From Acidilobus sp. 7A (lineage in GTDB: Archaea; Thermoproteota; Thermoprotei_A; Sulfolobales; Acidilobaceae), in the NCBI RefSeq assembly GCF_003431325.1, contig NZ_CP010515.1, positions 992,001 through 1,056,000 of the forward strand: a stretch of 64,000 nt of DNA, read 5' to 3'. Made by a program: the position numbers and the translations under genes. The notes under the pieces are model-generated. The model was not told where the DNA came from and ran no database searches. It worked only from the letters and a program-made list of their open reading frames with translations. Positions 40,898-49,321 of the stretch are shown piece after piece (within the stretch, counting starts at the first letter, position 1; each line of letters opens with the position of its first letter).

Positions 40898-41530
40898 TCA
40901 CCTCAAGCCTGGGCCCTCCCCCGACCCCCTTGACGACCTCAAGCTCCGGCCGGGCCTCTCCACGTCGCCGCGCCAGATCGAGAGCATGACATCTATCGGG
41001 TCGAGGGGCACGTTTGAGCCTGGGAGCCAGTAGTGCATGGGTATAACCACGGGGGCGCCGACAGCCTTTGCCCACTCTATGGCGCCCGCCTGGCTGACAG
41101 TTGTCACGTCGCCGGCCGGCACCATTATGACGTCAACCTTCCCGAAGGGCCTCACCAGGTCCTCCGTGGGCGCAACCCCCACGTCCCCCATGTGGAGCAC
41201 CCTCACGCCGTCGGCCTCCACCAGGTAGGCCGCGGTCCAGCCGTACCTCGAGCCGTCCTGGGCGTCGTGGGGGAGCCTGACCCCGGCCACCCTGAAGGGG
41301 CCAAACGTGAACGTGCCCTCCCTCCAGAGGGCCACCCCCTTGGTCCTGGGTCCCCTGGCGACATCGACGGCGTTGTGGTCGTAGTGGTCATGCGTGACAA
41401 GTATGTAGTCAGCGTCGGCCTCGCACCTGGGAAGCCCGAGGCTGTCGCCGTCGTGGGGGTCTACGGCGAGCCTGACGCCGCCAGGGCCTGTTATTATGAA
41501 GTAAGACTGGCCGCACCAGCTGACCCTCAA
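40898..41530 (-). CDS. MBL-fold hydrolase (UPF0173-like), possible 3' frameshift
   Basis: 210 residues from the TTG at 41530 (protein begins MRVSWCGQSYFIITGPGG). A longer frame runs on across pgk on the other strand but is not credible. Metal ligands: VTHDHYDHNAVD, HMGDVG and the final MHYWLPG. The fold is that of UPF0173-type metal-dependent hydrolases. The last about 17 residues are Ser/Arg/Gly-rich and look out of frame; shifting by one base near 40955 (GGCCGG) gives the more natural ending PELEVVKGVGGGPRLEVMSV. Divergent from pgk and sharing its promoter region. Confidence 0.75.
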   Translation of the reverse strand: MRVSWCGQSYFIITGPGGVRLAVDPHDGDSLGLPRCEADADYILVTHDHYDHNAVDVARGPRTKGVALWREGTFTFGPFRVAGVRLPHDAQDGSRYGWTAAYLVEADGVRVLHMGDVGVAPTEDLVRPFGKVDVIMVPAGDVTTVSQAGAIEWAKAVGAPVVIPMHYWLPGSNVPLDPIDVMLSIWRGDVERPGRSLRSSRGSGEGPGLR

Positions 41531-41591
41531 GGGCGCTCCTGCCCCAGCCGTGCCCTGCGGCCCTATTATTGTTAGGGCAGCCCTTTCAAAG

Positions 41592-41614
41592 TTTTTATAT
41601 TTCAGACTCTGAAA
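41592..41614 (+). promoter_or_regulatory. pgk-gap promoter with palindromic site
   Basis: A TATA box GTTTTTATATT (about 41591-41601) is followed directly by TTTCAGA-C-TCTGAAA (41600-41614), a perfect inverted repeat with 7-bp arms and a 1-base centre. It lies between TATA and the expected pgk transcript start, a repressor-type position. The reverse strand offers AATATAAAAAC as the TATA of the divergent MBL gene. Confidence 0.5.
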
Positions 41615-41632
41615 GGAGAGCGGTGCGCCAGT

Positions 41633-42871
41633 TTGCTTCACGTCAGGTTCAGGGGGATTGTAGTAGGCACGATGGATGACGTCAACTTCTGGGGGAAGAG
41701 GGTGTTGGTGAGGGTCGACGTAAACAGCCCCATGAAGGGAGGGAAGCTGCTCGACGCCAGCAGGGTTGAGGCCCACGCGAGGACGATAAGGGAGCTGCAC
41801 GAGGCCGGGGCCAAGGTCGTCATAATGGCCCACCAGGGCAGGCCAGGAGGGGACGACTTCGACCACCTGGAGCAGCACGCCAAGGCCCTCGAGCCCCTCG
41901 TGGGGGCCCCAGTGGACTTCGTCAGGGACGTCAGCGGCCCCGAGGCGCTCAGGAGGATAGACTCCCTTGAGGACGGGGAGCTGCTGATGCTTGACAACGT
42001 CAGGCTGCTTGCGGAGGAGAACGTGCAGGCGGAGCCCGAGGCCCTCGTTAGAACCCTCCTCGTCAGGGAGCTGGCCCCCCACTTTGACATCTACGTGGGG
42101 GACGCCTTTGCAGCGGCCCACAGGTCGCAGCCCAGCATAGTCGGCTTCCCCTACGTGCTGCCCTCCGTTGCGGGCAGAGTGATGGAGGCGGAGCTCAGGG
42201 GGCTCTCTAAGGTCCTCGACGTGAGCCCCAGGTCGTTCTTCGTAGGCGGCTCGAAGGTCGACGACGTCGTCAAGGTGATGCCGAGCCTCACAGCCAAGGG
42301 CACAGTGATGACCGGGGGCCTCGTGGCACTGGCCTTCTCAAAGGCCTACGGCATGAACCTCGGGCCGGCGGAGAACATAGTTAAGTCCATGGGGGCCGAG
42401 GTCATGGAGGGGGCGAGGAAGGCCATAGAGAAGGGCAAGGTCATGGTGCCCGTTGACTACGTTGTGGAGAGGCCCGACGGCGAGGTCGACGTTGAGGAGG
42501 TGGGGCAGGAGCTCAGCGGCGTGCCCAAGGACATAGGCCCCTCCACGATAGCCATGTACAGGGACGTCATAGACGCCTCTGACGCGGTCATATTCAAGGG
42601 CACGGCGGGCGTCGTGGAGGACCCGAGGTTCAGGAGGGGCACCGTCTCCCTCCTTGAGGCCGCCCTGGGCTCGGGGGCATTCGTGCTCGTGGGCGGAGGG
42701 CACGCAAACGCGGCCCTCTCGTGGGTCGAGGAGGGCCTAAGGAAGGCGGTGGGCTACACTAGCACCGCTGGAGGGGCCATGCTCTACCTGGCGGCAGGCC
42801 TCAAGATGCCCGGCGTCGAGGCCCTGGCGTACTCCTACTCAAGGTTCATAGCCAGGGGAGGCTGGCCTTGA
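41633..42871 (+). CDS. pgk: Phosphoglycerate kinase
   Basis: Up to 412 residues. It interconverts 3-phosphoglycerate and 1,3-bisphosphoglycerate with ATP. Motifs: RVDVNSPMKGGKLLDASRVE (substrate-binding Asp/Asn and Arg), MAHQGRPGG, MLDNVRLLAEEN, the hinge VGGSKVDDVVKV and the nucleotide-binding VLVGGGHANAALS near the C-terminus. The ATG at 41672 (MDDVNFWGKRVLVRVD) is an alternative start matching the usual family N-terminus. The stop overlaps the gap start by 4 bases; together they form the lower glycolysis/gluconeogenesis pair. Confidence 0.93.
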   Translation: MLHVRFRGIVVGTMDDVNFWGKRVLVRVDVNSPMKGGKLLDASRVEAHARTIRELHEAGAKVVIMAHQGRPGGDDFDHLEQHAKALEPLVGAPVDFVRDVSGPEALRRIDSLEDGELLMLDNVRLLAEENVQAEPEALVRTLLVRELAPHFDIYVGDAFAAAHRSQPSIVGFPYVLPSVAGRVMEAELRGLSKVLDVSPRSFFVGGSKVDDVVKVMPSLTAKGTVMTGGLVALAFSKAYGMNLGPAENIVKSMGAEVMEGARKAIEKGKVMVPVDYVVERPDGEVDVEEVGQELSGVPKDIGPSTIAMYRDVIDASDAVIFKGTAGVVEDPRFRRGTVSLLEAALGSGAFVLVGGGHANAALSWVEEGLRKAVGYTSTAGGAMLYLAAGLKMPGVEALAYSYSRFIARGGWP

Positions 42872-43926
42872 GGTCCAGGGCCGCCGTTGGGGTCAACGGC
42901 TTCGGAACCATAGGCAGGAGGGTCGCCTGGGCCGCCTCTCAGCAGAGGGACATGGAGGTAGTTGGCGTAGTAAAGACCAAGCCTGACTACGCGGCTATGC
43001 AGGCGGCCTCCGCTGGCCTGCCGCTCTACGTGCCTGGCGAGAGGGAGGCCGAGGCGTTCAGGAGGGCGGGGCTTGAGGTCAGGGGCGCGCTGAGGGACCT
43101 CCTTAAGGAGGTTGACGTCATAGTAGACGCTACCCCCGACGGGGTTGGGGCCACGTACGCCAAGGCCTACTCGGAGGCCGGGGTCAGGGCAATATTCCAG
43201 GGAGGGGAGGAGGCGAGCGTGGCCAAGGTCTCCTTCAGCGCCCTCTGCAACTACGACGAGGCTGTGGGCAAGGAGAGTGTCAGGGTAGTCTCGTGCAACA
43301 CCACCGGGCTCCTGAGGTCGATATGCGCGTTAAACTCGGCCATTGGGGTTAAGTCCGTTAACGCCTTCCTCGTGAGGAGGGCGGCTGACCTCCAGGAGGT
43401 CAAGAGGGGACCTGTGAACGCCATCGTGCTAAACCCCGCCAGGGTGCCGAGCCACCACGCCGGCGACGTAAGGAGCGTGCTGCCGTGGCTTGAGATAAGC
43501 ACCGCCGCAGTGGTGGTGCCGACGACGCTCATGCACGTGCACTATGTCAACGTTAGGCTCAGGGGGGCCGCCACAAGGGAGGAGGTGATAGAGGCCCTCA
43601 GGGCGTCGCCCAGGGTGCTCGTGGTGAGCTCCTCGAGGTCCGGGGTTGAGAGCACCGCCCAGCTGATAGACGCGGCAAGGCACGTGAGGCCGAGGGGGGA
43701 CATACCTGAGCTTGTCGTCTTCGAGGAGAGCGTCAGCGTGAGGGGCGAGGAGGCATCATTCATACAGGCCGTCCACCAGGAGTCCATAGTGGTGCCTGAG
43801 AACGTCGACGCTATAAGGGCCTCCCTGGGGATGGCGGACGCCGAGGAGTCAGTGAGGGCCACCAACGAGGCCCTGGGCATAGGGAGGCTGCCGGGCCTCG
43901 CGGGCAGCCCATCAGCGAAGGGCTAA
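42868..43926 (+). CDS. gap: Archaeal (type II) glyceraldehyde-3-phosphate dehydrogenase
   Basis: 352 residues. The N-terminal VGVNGFGTIGRRVAWA is the archaeal GAPDH Rossmann motif; the catalytic cysteine is in VVSCNTTGLLR (about residue 145); the histidine/arginine region is in RVPSHHAGDV and TLMHVHYVNV. It catalyses the phosphorylating reaction, in hyperthermophiles mainly for gluconeogenesis, since ferredoxin- or NADP-linked non-phosphorylating enzymes serve glycolysis. It begins at TTG inside the pgk stop (translational coupling). Confidence 0.93.
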   Translation: MRSRAAVGVNGFGTIGRRVAWAASQQRDMEVVGVVKTKPDYAAMQAASAGLPLYVPGEREAEAFRRAGLEVRGALRDLLKEVDVIVDATPDGVGATYAKAYSEAGVRAIFQGGEEASVAKVSFSALCNYDEAVGKESVRVVSCNTTGLLRSICALNSAIGVKSVNAFLVRRAADLQEVKRGPVNAIVLNPARVPSHHAGDVRSVLPWLEISTAAVVVPTTLMHVHYVNVRLRGAATREEVIEALRASPRVLVVSSSRSGVESTAQLIDAARHVRPRGDIPELVVFEESVSVRGEEASFIQAVHQESIVVPENVDAIRASLGMADAEESVRATNEALGIGRLPGLAGSPSAKG

Positions 43927-44220
43927 AGTGAGCGCGTCAGCGCGCTGCTCGCCTCTCGCAGTTACAAAACTATGAGAGCCTCCAGCAGGTGACTGCGGCC
44001 CCGTTACCGTTTTATCAGAACGTGAAGGGCTGTAGCCAGGCGGAGGCGTCCTGCTGCTGGCGTCGCGGCCTTGACTGTAGGAGCGACTGAGCTCCAACAG
44101 CGCAAAGTTGGTATTACGTGGAGGCTGCATAGGTATTACAAGCCCTTTCGTTCCATTATGAGGTCCGTGTTACTGCCAGCGATATCTAAATTAGTTTCCA
44201 TTACCAATACAGCACCTTAG
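43927..44220. other. Intergenic region, no gene seen
   Basis: 294 bases between gap and the pilin-like gene. It holds the near repeat GGTATTACGTGGAGGCTGC / AGGTATTACAAG and, at the right, TATA-like TATCTAAATTAG at about 44183-44194, a likely promoter for the pilin-like gene. Nothing else is recognised. Confidence 0.4.
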
Positions 44221-44709
44221 GTGTACAGCGTGGCGAGGTCCAGGAGGAGGGCCATCTCAGACATTGTTGCCGTCGTGATGCTGATAATAATTGCAATAGC
44301 CGCAGCGGTGCTGATCTACGCCTGGATGAGCGGCCTCATAGGGGGCGTGCACACGTCTAACAGCGGCCTCTACACCAAGATAGAGGTCGTGGGGGCAAGC
44401 ATAACCAATACCAGCAGTCCATATTACACGCTTTCTGCAACCGTGGACAACATAGGCAGCATTAGCGCGACTATCAACTACCTGGCAGTTGAGTTCGCCA
44501 CCAACTCCTCGGTGATATGCAGCTATCCTGGCGCGATGTCATTGACATCGCCATCGTCATCGCCTGTCACAATCCCACCAGGCACCACGCACTCCTTCAG
44601 TGGCAGTTGTACCTGAAGTAGCAGGATGCCAGCACCAGGAACCCCTGTGGTAGTTGTGGTCTCAACCACCAACGGCGTCACGGCAACCTACCAGACCACG
44701 TGGCCGTGA
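44221..44709 (+). pseudogene. Archaeal type IV pilin-like protein with in-frame TGA
   Basis: The frame from GTG 44221 gives a class III-type prepilin: a basic leader MYSVARSRRRAIS with likely cleavage before DIVAVV, then the hydrophobic assembly helix (about 14-36) and a Ser/Thr-rich head. It stops at a TGA at 44614-44616 after 131 residues. The same frame continues for 30 codons to a TGA at 44707-44709 and encodes PVVVVVSTTNGVTATYQTTW, the beta-strand ending usual for such pilins. So a sense codon has apparently become TGA, either by mutation or base error. A shortened pilin may still be made. Confidence 0.6.
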
Positions 44710-44748
44710 CGAGGCCTTAGAGACCCCTTTATTGTAGTGAAAAAGAAA

Positions 44749-44767
44749 GCCTTTTTTCTTCCCTTTG
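44749..44767 (+). terminator. T-rich terminator after the pilin-like gene
   Basis: GCCTTTTTTCTTCCCTTTG follows the second stop by about 40 bases and lies before the convergent gene end at 44788. Oligo-T context as expected for archaeal termination. Confidence 0.5.
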
Positions 44768-44787
44768 CTTTACGTTCAGCCCTAAAG

Positions 44788-45648
44788 CTAATTGCCCCCT
44801 TTAAGCTTTACGTGTATCTCGTAGCTGATGAGTGAAGTGGCCGCGGCCACTATGTCGAGCAGGGAGCCGAGGTTCCAGCCCCTTGACCTCCACGCCCTGT
44901 CAAGCTCCTCGGCGCCAAGGAGCGAGGCCTCCGCCATAGCTATCAGCGAGGCCCTGGCCCCCCTCGACCTCGCCAGCAGCGAGTCAGGCGTTGATGAGGC
45001 CAGCCAGAGGAAGGCCCCTGATATGGCCTCCTCTATGCCCTCAGTGAGGCGCCCCCTCATGAGCTCGTAGGCCCTGAGCGTGAGCCTGTAGCCGTTAACC
45101 GCCTCCTGGGACACCAGGTCGTCCACTAGTCCTAGAACTTCCCCAAGCCCCACGCTCGGCGCCCCCTGGCTCACGTCAGGCAGCGGGCCCCAGTACCTGC
45201 CCAGGTGGGAGGGCGCAAGCGCCGCCAGCGCCCTGTAGTAGGCCGCCGACGCCCTCGGCGTCGACCTCCTCACGAGCTCGCTTGCCCTCTCGCAGAGGGC
45301 CCTCACCCCAGGCCTCCCGGGGGAGGCGGCTGCGAGTGGAACTATGAGGAGGGCCTGCCCGAGGCCCACGTTTGTCCTGAGCCCCAGGCCCCTCACTGCG
45401 TCAAGGTAGGCCTCCAGGCCGTCCGCTATGGGGTCCTCGGAGCCCTCAGCAGCCGATACGCATGCCCTTATTGCCCCCCTCTCGACGGCCTCGTGGTGTA
45501 AGGCGAAGTCAAATATGCCTTTGTCGGCCTGCCCCTGCACCCTTGTAACTGCCCCAGGCTTCGGGTGCGCCAGGGGCTCAAGGAGGGCCCCAAGGGAGAG
45601 GGCTGAGCCCAGCGCCACGCACTCATAGGCCTGAGAGGGCGTCACCAA
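44788..45648 (-). CDS. Triphosphoribosyl-dephospho-CoA synthase-family protein (CitG/MdcB-like)
   Basis: 286 residues. The family signature PLAHPKPGAVTRVQ near the N-terminus is followed by a mostly helical body with GLRTNVGLGQALLIVPLAAA. In bacteria CitG/MdcB make the prosthetic-group precursor of citrate or malonate lyase from dephospho-CoA and ATP. No lyase genes are present and archaeal homologues have no proven role, so only the nucleotide-transfer chemistry is suggested. GTG start overlapping the phosphatase gene end by 26 bases. Confidence 0.75.
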   Translation of the reverse strand: MVTPSQAYECVALGSALSLGALLEPLAHPKPGAVTRVQGQADKGIFDFALHHEAVERGAIRACVSAAEGSEDPIADGLEAYLDAVRGLGLRTNVGLGQALLIVPLAAASPGRPGVRALCERASELVRRSTPRASAAYYRALAALAPSHLGRYWGPLPDVSQGAPSVGLGEVLGLVDDLVSQEAVNGYRLTLRAYELMRGRLTEGIEEAISGAFLWLASSTPDSLLARSRGARASLIAMAEASLLGAEELDRAWRSRGWNLGSLLDIVAAATSLISYEIHVKLKGGN

Positions 45649-46123
45649 GCCCCATCCCCTGGGTCAGCTCCCTTATCGCGCCCCACGGCCCCAGCTTCCT
45701 CCTCATCACCTCCAGCAGGTCCAGGAGCATGAGCTGCTCCTCCGACTCAGGCCCACATCCCCTGGCCCCCTCAAACAGGTTCACGGCCTCCTCAGGGGTC
45801 ATGTTGTGGAACAGCACGAGGTAGCCTGAGACCACGGTGCCCGTCCTGCCGCAGCCGGCGTAGCAGTGCACGTAGACCCTCCTGCCCTGGCCTAAAAGCC
45901 TTGCAATTGCAGCTATGGCCCCTGCCGTGTTTCCTATTGGCTCGACCTCCATGTCCCTTATCGGGTAGACCTCCCTTGAGGCCCCGCTAGCCTCGGCGGG
46001 GCAGGAGGGCTCAAGCGTTATTATCGCGTCGACGCTTATGCCATAATCGTCAAGGTCGACGCAGCCGGGGCCGGCGTAGAGCCCCTTTATCACCTCAGCC
46101 GGCTCATCCCTCATGTCATTCAC
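45623..46123 (-). CDS. Dual-specificity protein phosphatase
   Basis: 166 residues. The cysteine phosphatase loop HCYAGCGRTG (HCx5R) is intact, with the general acid aspartate probably in YPIRDMEVEPIG. Archaeal members remove phosphate from tyrosine and serine/threonine; targets here are unknown. It starts inside the end of the family 5 UDG gene (8-base overlap) and overlaps the CitG-like gene, giving a tight three-gene operon of apparently unrelated functions. Confidence 0.88.
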   Translation of the reverse strand: MNDMRDEPAEVIKGLYAGPGCVDLDDYGISVDAIITLEPSCPAEASGASREVYPIRDMEVEPIGNTAGAIAAIARLLGQGRRVYVHCYAGCGRTGTVVSGYLVLFHNMTPEEAVNLFEGARGCGPESEEQLMLLDLLEVMRRKLGPWGAIRELTQGMGLGDALSGL

Positions 46124-46805
46124 CTGCCAGCCCAGCTAGCTCCTTGGCCCTCTCAAATATGGCCCTCAGGCCCTCAATGGTCAGCGTCCCGGTGTTCACG
46201 TTCCTTGGGCTCGGGTGGTAGCTAGCTATGAGCCACCTGCCGTCGGGCAGCCTGTACTCAGCCCCATGCTTGAACTCAGGCCTGACGTTGAAAATTCTGC
46301 AGAGCTGCTCAAACGCCAGCCTGCCGAGGGCCACGAAGACCTTGGCGTTCGGGAGCAGTGATATCTCCTCCCTCAGGTATGGGAAGCAGTTCTCCACCTC
46401 CTCCCTTAGGGGCCTGTTGTCGGGCGGGGCGCAGTGAAGGGCTGCAGTTATGTAAACGTGGTATACCTGAAGGCCGTCGTCCCTGCTCACGCTGACGGGC
46501 CTATTCGCGAGCCCAGCCTCGTAGAGGGCCCTGAAGAAGTTGTTGCCAGACTGGTCCCCCGTGAACATCCTGCCCGTCCTGTTGCCGCCGTGAGGCGCGG
46601 GCGCCATCCCAACGATCACTATTGGGGCCAGGGGGTCGCCGAGGCTTGGGACCGGCCTTGACCAGTAGGCCTGGCCCCTGAACCTCCTGGGCGGGTTGAG
46701 GCCTACCTTGACGTCGAACTCCCTAAGCCTTGGACACCTGTTGCACGCCAGTATCTCCTCCTGCAGCTCCCTGAGCCTCCTCAGCCTCTCATCAGTTGCC
46801 TGCAA
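46116..46805 (-). CDS. Family 5 uracil-DNA glycosylase (UDGb)
   Basis: 229 residues. Iron-sulfur cysteines start at LACNRCPRL and continue in AALHCAPPDN and VENCFPYL. The family 5 motif 1 is GMAPAPHGGNRTGRMFTGD, where alanine replaces the usual polar catalytic residue, and the motif 3 histidine is in IASYHPSPRN. UDGb removes uracil, hypoxanthine and related bases from DNA. It is first in the operon with the phosphatase and CitG-like genes. Confidence 0.9.
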   Translation of the reverse strand: MQATDERLRRLRELQEEILACNRCPRLREFDVKVGLNPPRRFRGQAYWSRPVPSLGDPLAPIVIVGMAPAPHGGNRTGRMFTGDQSGNNFFRALYEAGLANRPVSVSRDDGLQVYHVYITAALHCAPPDNRPLREEVENCFPYLREEISLLPNAKVFVALGRLAFEQLCRIFNVRPEFKHGAEYRLPDGRWLIASYHPSPRNVNTGTLTIEGLRAIFERAKELAGLAGE

Positions 46806-47026
46806 GCCGCCCCTTCCCAGGGCGTGATGCCCAGGAGGCCTTTAAGCTTGGTCTGTCTAGCGCCGAGTGACGGCACGCGCCACCGTGAGGTCTTAGCAGG
46901 GGCCGTCGCCGCCCTCCCCTACCTCGGCATAAGCCATCTCCTTCACATCACTCGTGCTCATCTCGGCCAGGGCCATGAGAGGCTAACCTTAATTTTTGGG
47001 CCTCAGCCCCCCGCCTAGGGTTTAAG

Positions 47027-48502
47027 TTGGAGAGGGGCAGCGGCATACTGCTTCACGTCACGTCGCTCCCAGGCTCCCCCCTGGTGGGGGACCTGGGGCC
47101 ATCAGCACATGAGTTCCTGGAGCTCCTTAGGGAGGCCGGGCAGAGGTACTGGCAGGTGCTGCCGCTGAGCCCAACGGCGCCTGAGCACGACAACTCCCCC
47201 TACAGCGGCCTCTCTGCGTTCGCTGGCAGCCCGCTCATGGTGAGCCCCCAGCTGCTTGCTGAAGAGGGCCTGCTGACAAAGGAGGAGGTGGCCTCCATCC
47301 CGCAGGGGCCCAGGGGGCGTGTCGACTACCCCCTTGCGTACCAGCACAGGAGGAGGCTCCTTGAGCTCGCCCTCTCAAGGTTTAAGCCGACGGGGGACTA
47401 CGACAGGTTCGTGGACTCAAACTCCTGGTGGCTCAGCGACTACGCCCTCTACGCCTCCCTCAGGGAGCACTTCAACGGCTCAGACTGGGGCTCCTGGCCC
47501 GAGGGACTGAGGAGGAGGGACAGGAAGGAGCTCGAGGCCTGGGGGCAGAAGCTGAAGTCAAGAGTCGAGCTGGAGCTCTTCACGCAGTACGAGTTCTTCT
47601 CCCAGTGGTCGAGGCTCAGGGCCCACGCCAGGAGGCTCGGCATAAGGATAATAGGCGACATACCTATCTACGTCAGCTACGACAGCGCCGACGCGTGGGC
47701 GAACCCGCGCATCTTCAAGCTAAACAGGGACCTGAGGCCGGCCTTTGTCTCCGGTGTGCCGCCCGACTACTTCAGCAGGACCGGCCAGCTCTGGAACACC
47801 CCCGTCTACGACTGGGAGGAGCTCAGGAGGGAGAGGTACTCGTGGTGGGTTAAGAGGATGGCCCACGCCTCAAGGCTGTTCGACGCAGTTAGGCTAGACC
47901 ACTTCAGGGGCTTCGCGGCCTACTGGGAGGTGCCTGCAGGCGAGAGGACCGCCGTGAGGGGCAGGTGGGCCAGGGGGCCCGGCGAGGACCTCTTCAGGGC
48001 AATAATGGCGGCGGCCCCGAGGCTCCAGCTCATAGCCGAGGACCTGGGGCTCATAACGCCTGACGTGGTGAGGCTGAGGGAGAGGCTCGGGATACCCGGC
48101 CTCAAGGTGCTTCAGTTCGCCTGGGACGGCAGCCCAAACAACCCTTACCTGCCCCACAACTACGCCAGGAACTTCATAGTCTACACGGGGACGCACGACA
48201 ACAACACCATAGTGGGCTGGTTCTTCCACGAGGCCAGCCCGAGGGCCAGGGCGCAGGCGCTGAGGTACATGGGGCTGAACTCTGCCAGGGACATAAACTG
48301 GGCCTTCATAAGGCTGGCCATGATGAGCGTGGCTGACGTCTCCATTTTCCCTGCACAGGACGTGCTGGGCCTCGGGCCTGAGGCCAGGATGAACACCCCT
48401 GGAACTGTCAGCAACAACTGGCTCTGGAGGCTTGACTCCCTCGAGGGCCTGTGGAGGACTGCCAGCAGGCTGAGGGACATGACGAGGTCGTACGGCCGCT
48501 GA
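47027..48502 (+). CDS. malQ: 4-alpha-glucanotransferase (amylomaltase, GH77)
   Basis: 491 residues, standard for the compact form. It transfers malto-oligosaccharide segments in glycogen or starch metabolism. Motifs: SLPGSPLVGDLGP, PLSPTAPEHDNSPYSGLSAF, IGDIPIYVSYDSADAWANP, VRLDHFRGFAAYW (nucleophile Asp), IAEDLGLITPDVV (acid/base Glu) and YTGTHDNNT (stabilising Asp). TTG start; a TATA-like CCTTAATTTTTG at about 46987-46998. It stands alone between the divergent UDGb operon and a convergent membrane protein. Confidence 0.95.
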   Translation: MERGSGILLHVTSLPGSPLVGDLGPSAHEFLELLREAGQRYWQVLPLSPTAPEHDNSPYSGLSAFAGSPLMVSPQLLAEEGLLTKEEVASIPQGPRGRVDYPLAYQHRRRLLELALSRFKPTGDYDRFVDSNSWWLSDYALYASLREHFNGSDWGSWPEGLRRRDRKELEAWGQKLKSRVELELFTQYEFFSQWSRLRAHARRLGIRIIGDIPIYVSYDSADAWANPRIFKLNRDLRPAFVSGVPPDYFSRTGQLWNTPVYDWEELRRERYSWWVKRMAHASRLFDAVRLDHFRGFAAYWEVPAGERTAVRGRWARGPGEDLFRAIMAAAPRLQLIAEDLGLITPDVVRLRERLGIPGLKVLQFAWDGSPNNPYLPHNYARNFIVYTGTHDNNTIVGWFFHEASPRARAQALRYMGLNSARDINWAFIRLAMMSVADVSIFPAQDVLGLGPEARMNTPGTVSNNWLWRLDSLEGLWRTASRLRDMTRSYGR

Positions 48503-48575
48503 CCTTACTCGCCAGGGAGCGCCGCCCTCATTAAGGTGCTTCCTGCCGCGAGACCTGGTCAGCTATGGCCGCGCC

Positions 48576-49163
48576 TCAGCGCTCTGCGCGGCCCCTAAGG
48601 AGCCTCCTCCTGTGGAGCCTCGCCGCGAGGCCCACCACTATCCGGTAGACTATCACTAGGAGCGTCACCCCAATGATAATATATGCGACAGCGTACATGC
48701 CAAGTGACGAGGCGACGGCGCCCGCGGCAAACAGTGCCCCCACAGCAAGCCTTGCGCTCAGCTCCCTCCTGAGGTCAGCCCTGGCCGAGGCAGGGAGCGA
48801 CGGGTCCCTGACGGCCTCCAGCACTATGCCGGACCAGGCAAAGGCCATGGCCGAAAGCACGCCAGCTATGTAGATCGGGTTCCCGCTCCTCAGGACCACG
48901 GGCAGCACTGATATGAGCACAAGGACTATCACGTCGAGCGCCGGGAACCCCTCCCCTCGGGGCGGGTAGCTGAGCCTCTCAACTACGTAACGCCACCAGA
49001 ACCACACGACGACCACGTTTACAACTATGAAGTTGAATATGGACTCCCACGTTATGCTTGAGGCCTGAAGGGACTCTGCGTTGAAGGCAAGGGCTATGGC
49101 CACTATCATTGTCGAGAGCTCTAGCACCAGCATGTTGGTCGTTAGCCTTGACTCCCCGCTCAC
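48576..49163 (-). CDS. Integral membrane protein, unknown function
   Basis: About 195 residues from the GTG at 49163, which has a good GGGGGAGGT Shine-Dalgarno just upstream; the frame is open to 49214 but the added residues look non-coding. Five hydrophobic segments with a tryptophan-rich second one (VVVVWFWWRYVVERLSY) and a basic C-terminus (LHRRRLLRGRAER). The helix pattern resembles TMEM175-like or DUF1211-type proteins only loosely, so no function is assigned. Confidence 0.65.
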   Translation of the reverse strand: MSGESRLTTNMLVLELSTMIVAIALAFNAESLQASSITWESIFNFIVVNVVVVWFWWRYVVERLSYPPRGEGFPALDVIVLVLISVLPVVLRSGNPIYIAGVLSAMAFAWSGIVLEAVRDPSLPASARADLRRELSARLAVGALFAAGAVASSLGMYAVAYIIIGVTLLVIVYRIVVGLAARLHRRRLLRGRAER

Positions 49164-49321
49164 ATGACCTCCCCCTTGAGGGGCCAGCGGCCTGAAGCTT
49201 TGCCTGCAGAACATGGCCTCGCACGAGAGCCTGTAATCACAGCCCTTAGCTCAGCCGGTTCGCTACCGCTCATCGGCCACCACTCAGGCTGTCAGGACGC
49301 CTCTTAAGGACGTCCCCGCCT

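Noticed and set aside
40898-42121. A 407-codon minus-strand frame spanning the MBL gene and the start of pgk
   Set aside because: The upstream two thirds are antisense to pgk and have no motif; the MBL protein starts naturally at 41530.
44614-44616. Selenocysteine reading of the TGA in the pilin-like gene
   Set aside because: Crenarchaea are not known to use selenocysteine, no SECIS-like element is visible and pilins have no redox site there.
46824-47018. 64-codon frame before malQ
   Set aside because: Lies in the promoter region of malQ, composition atypical and no similarity recognised.
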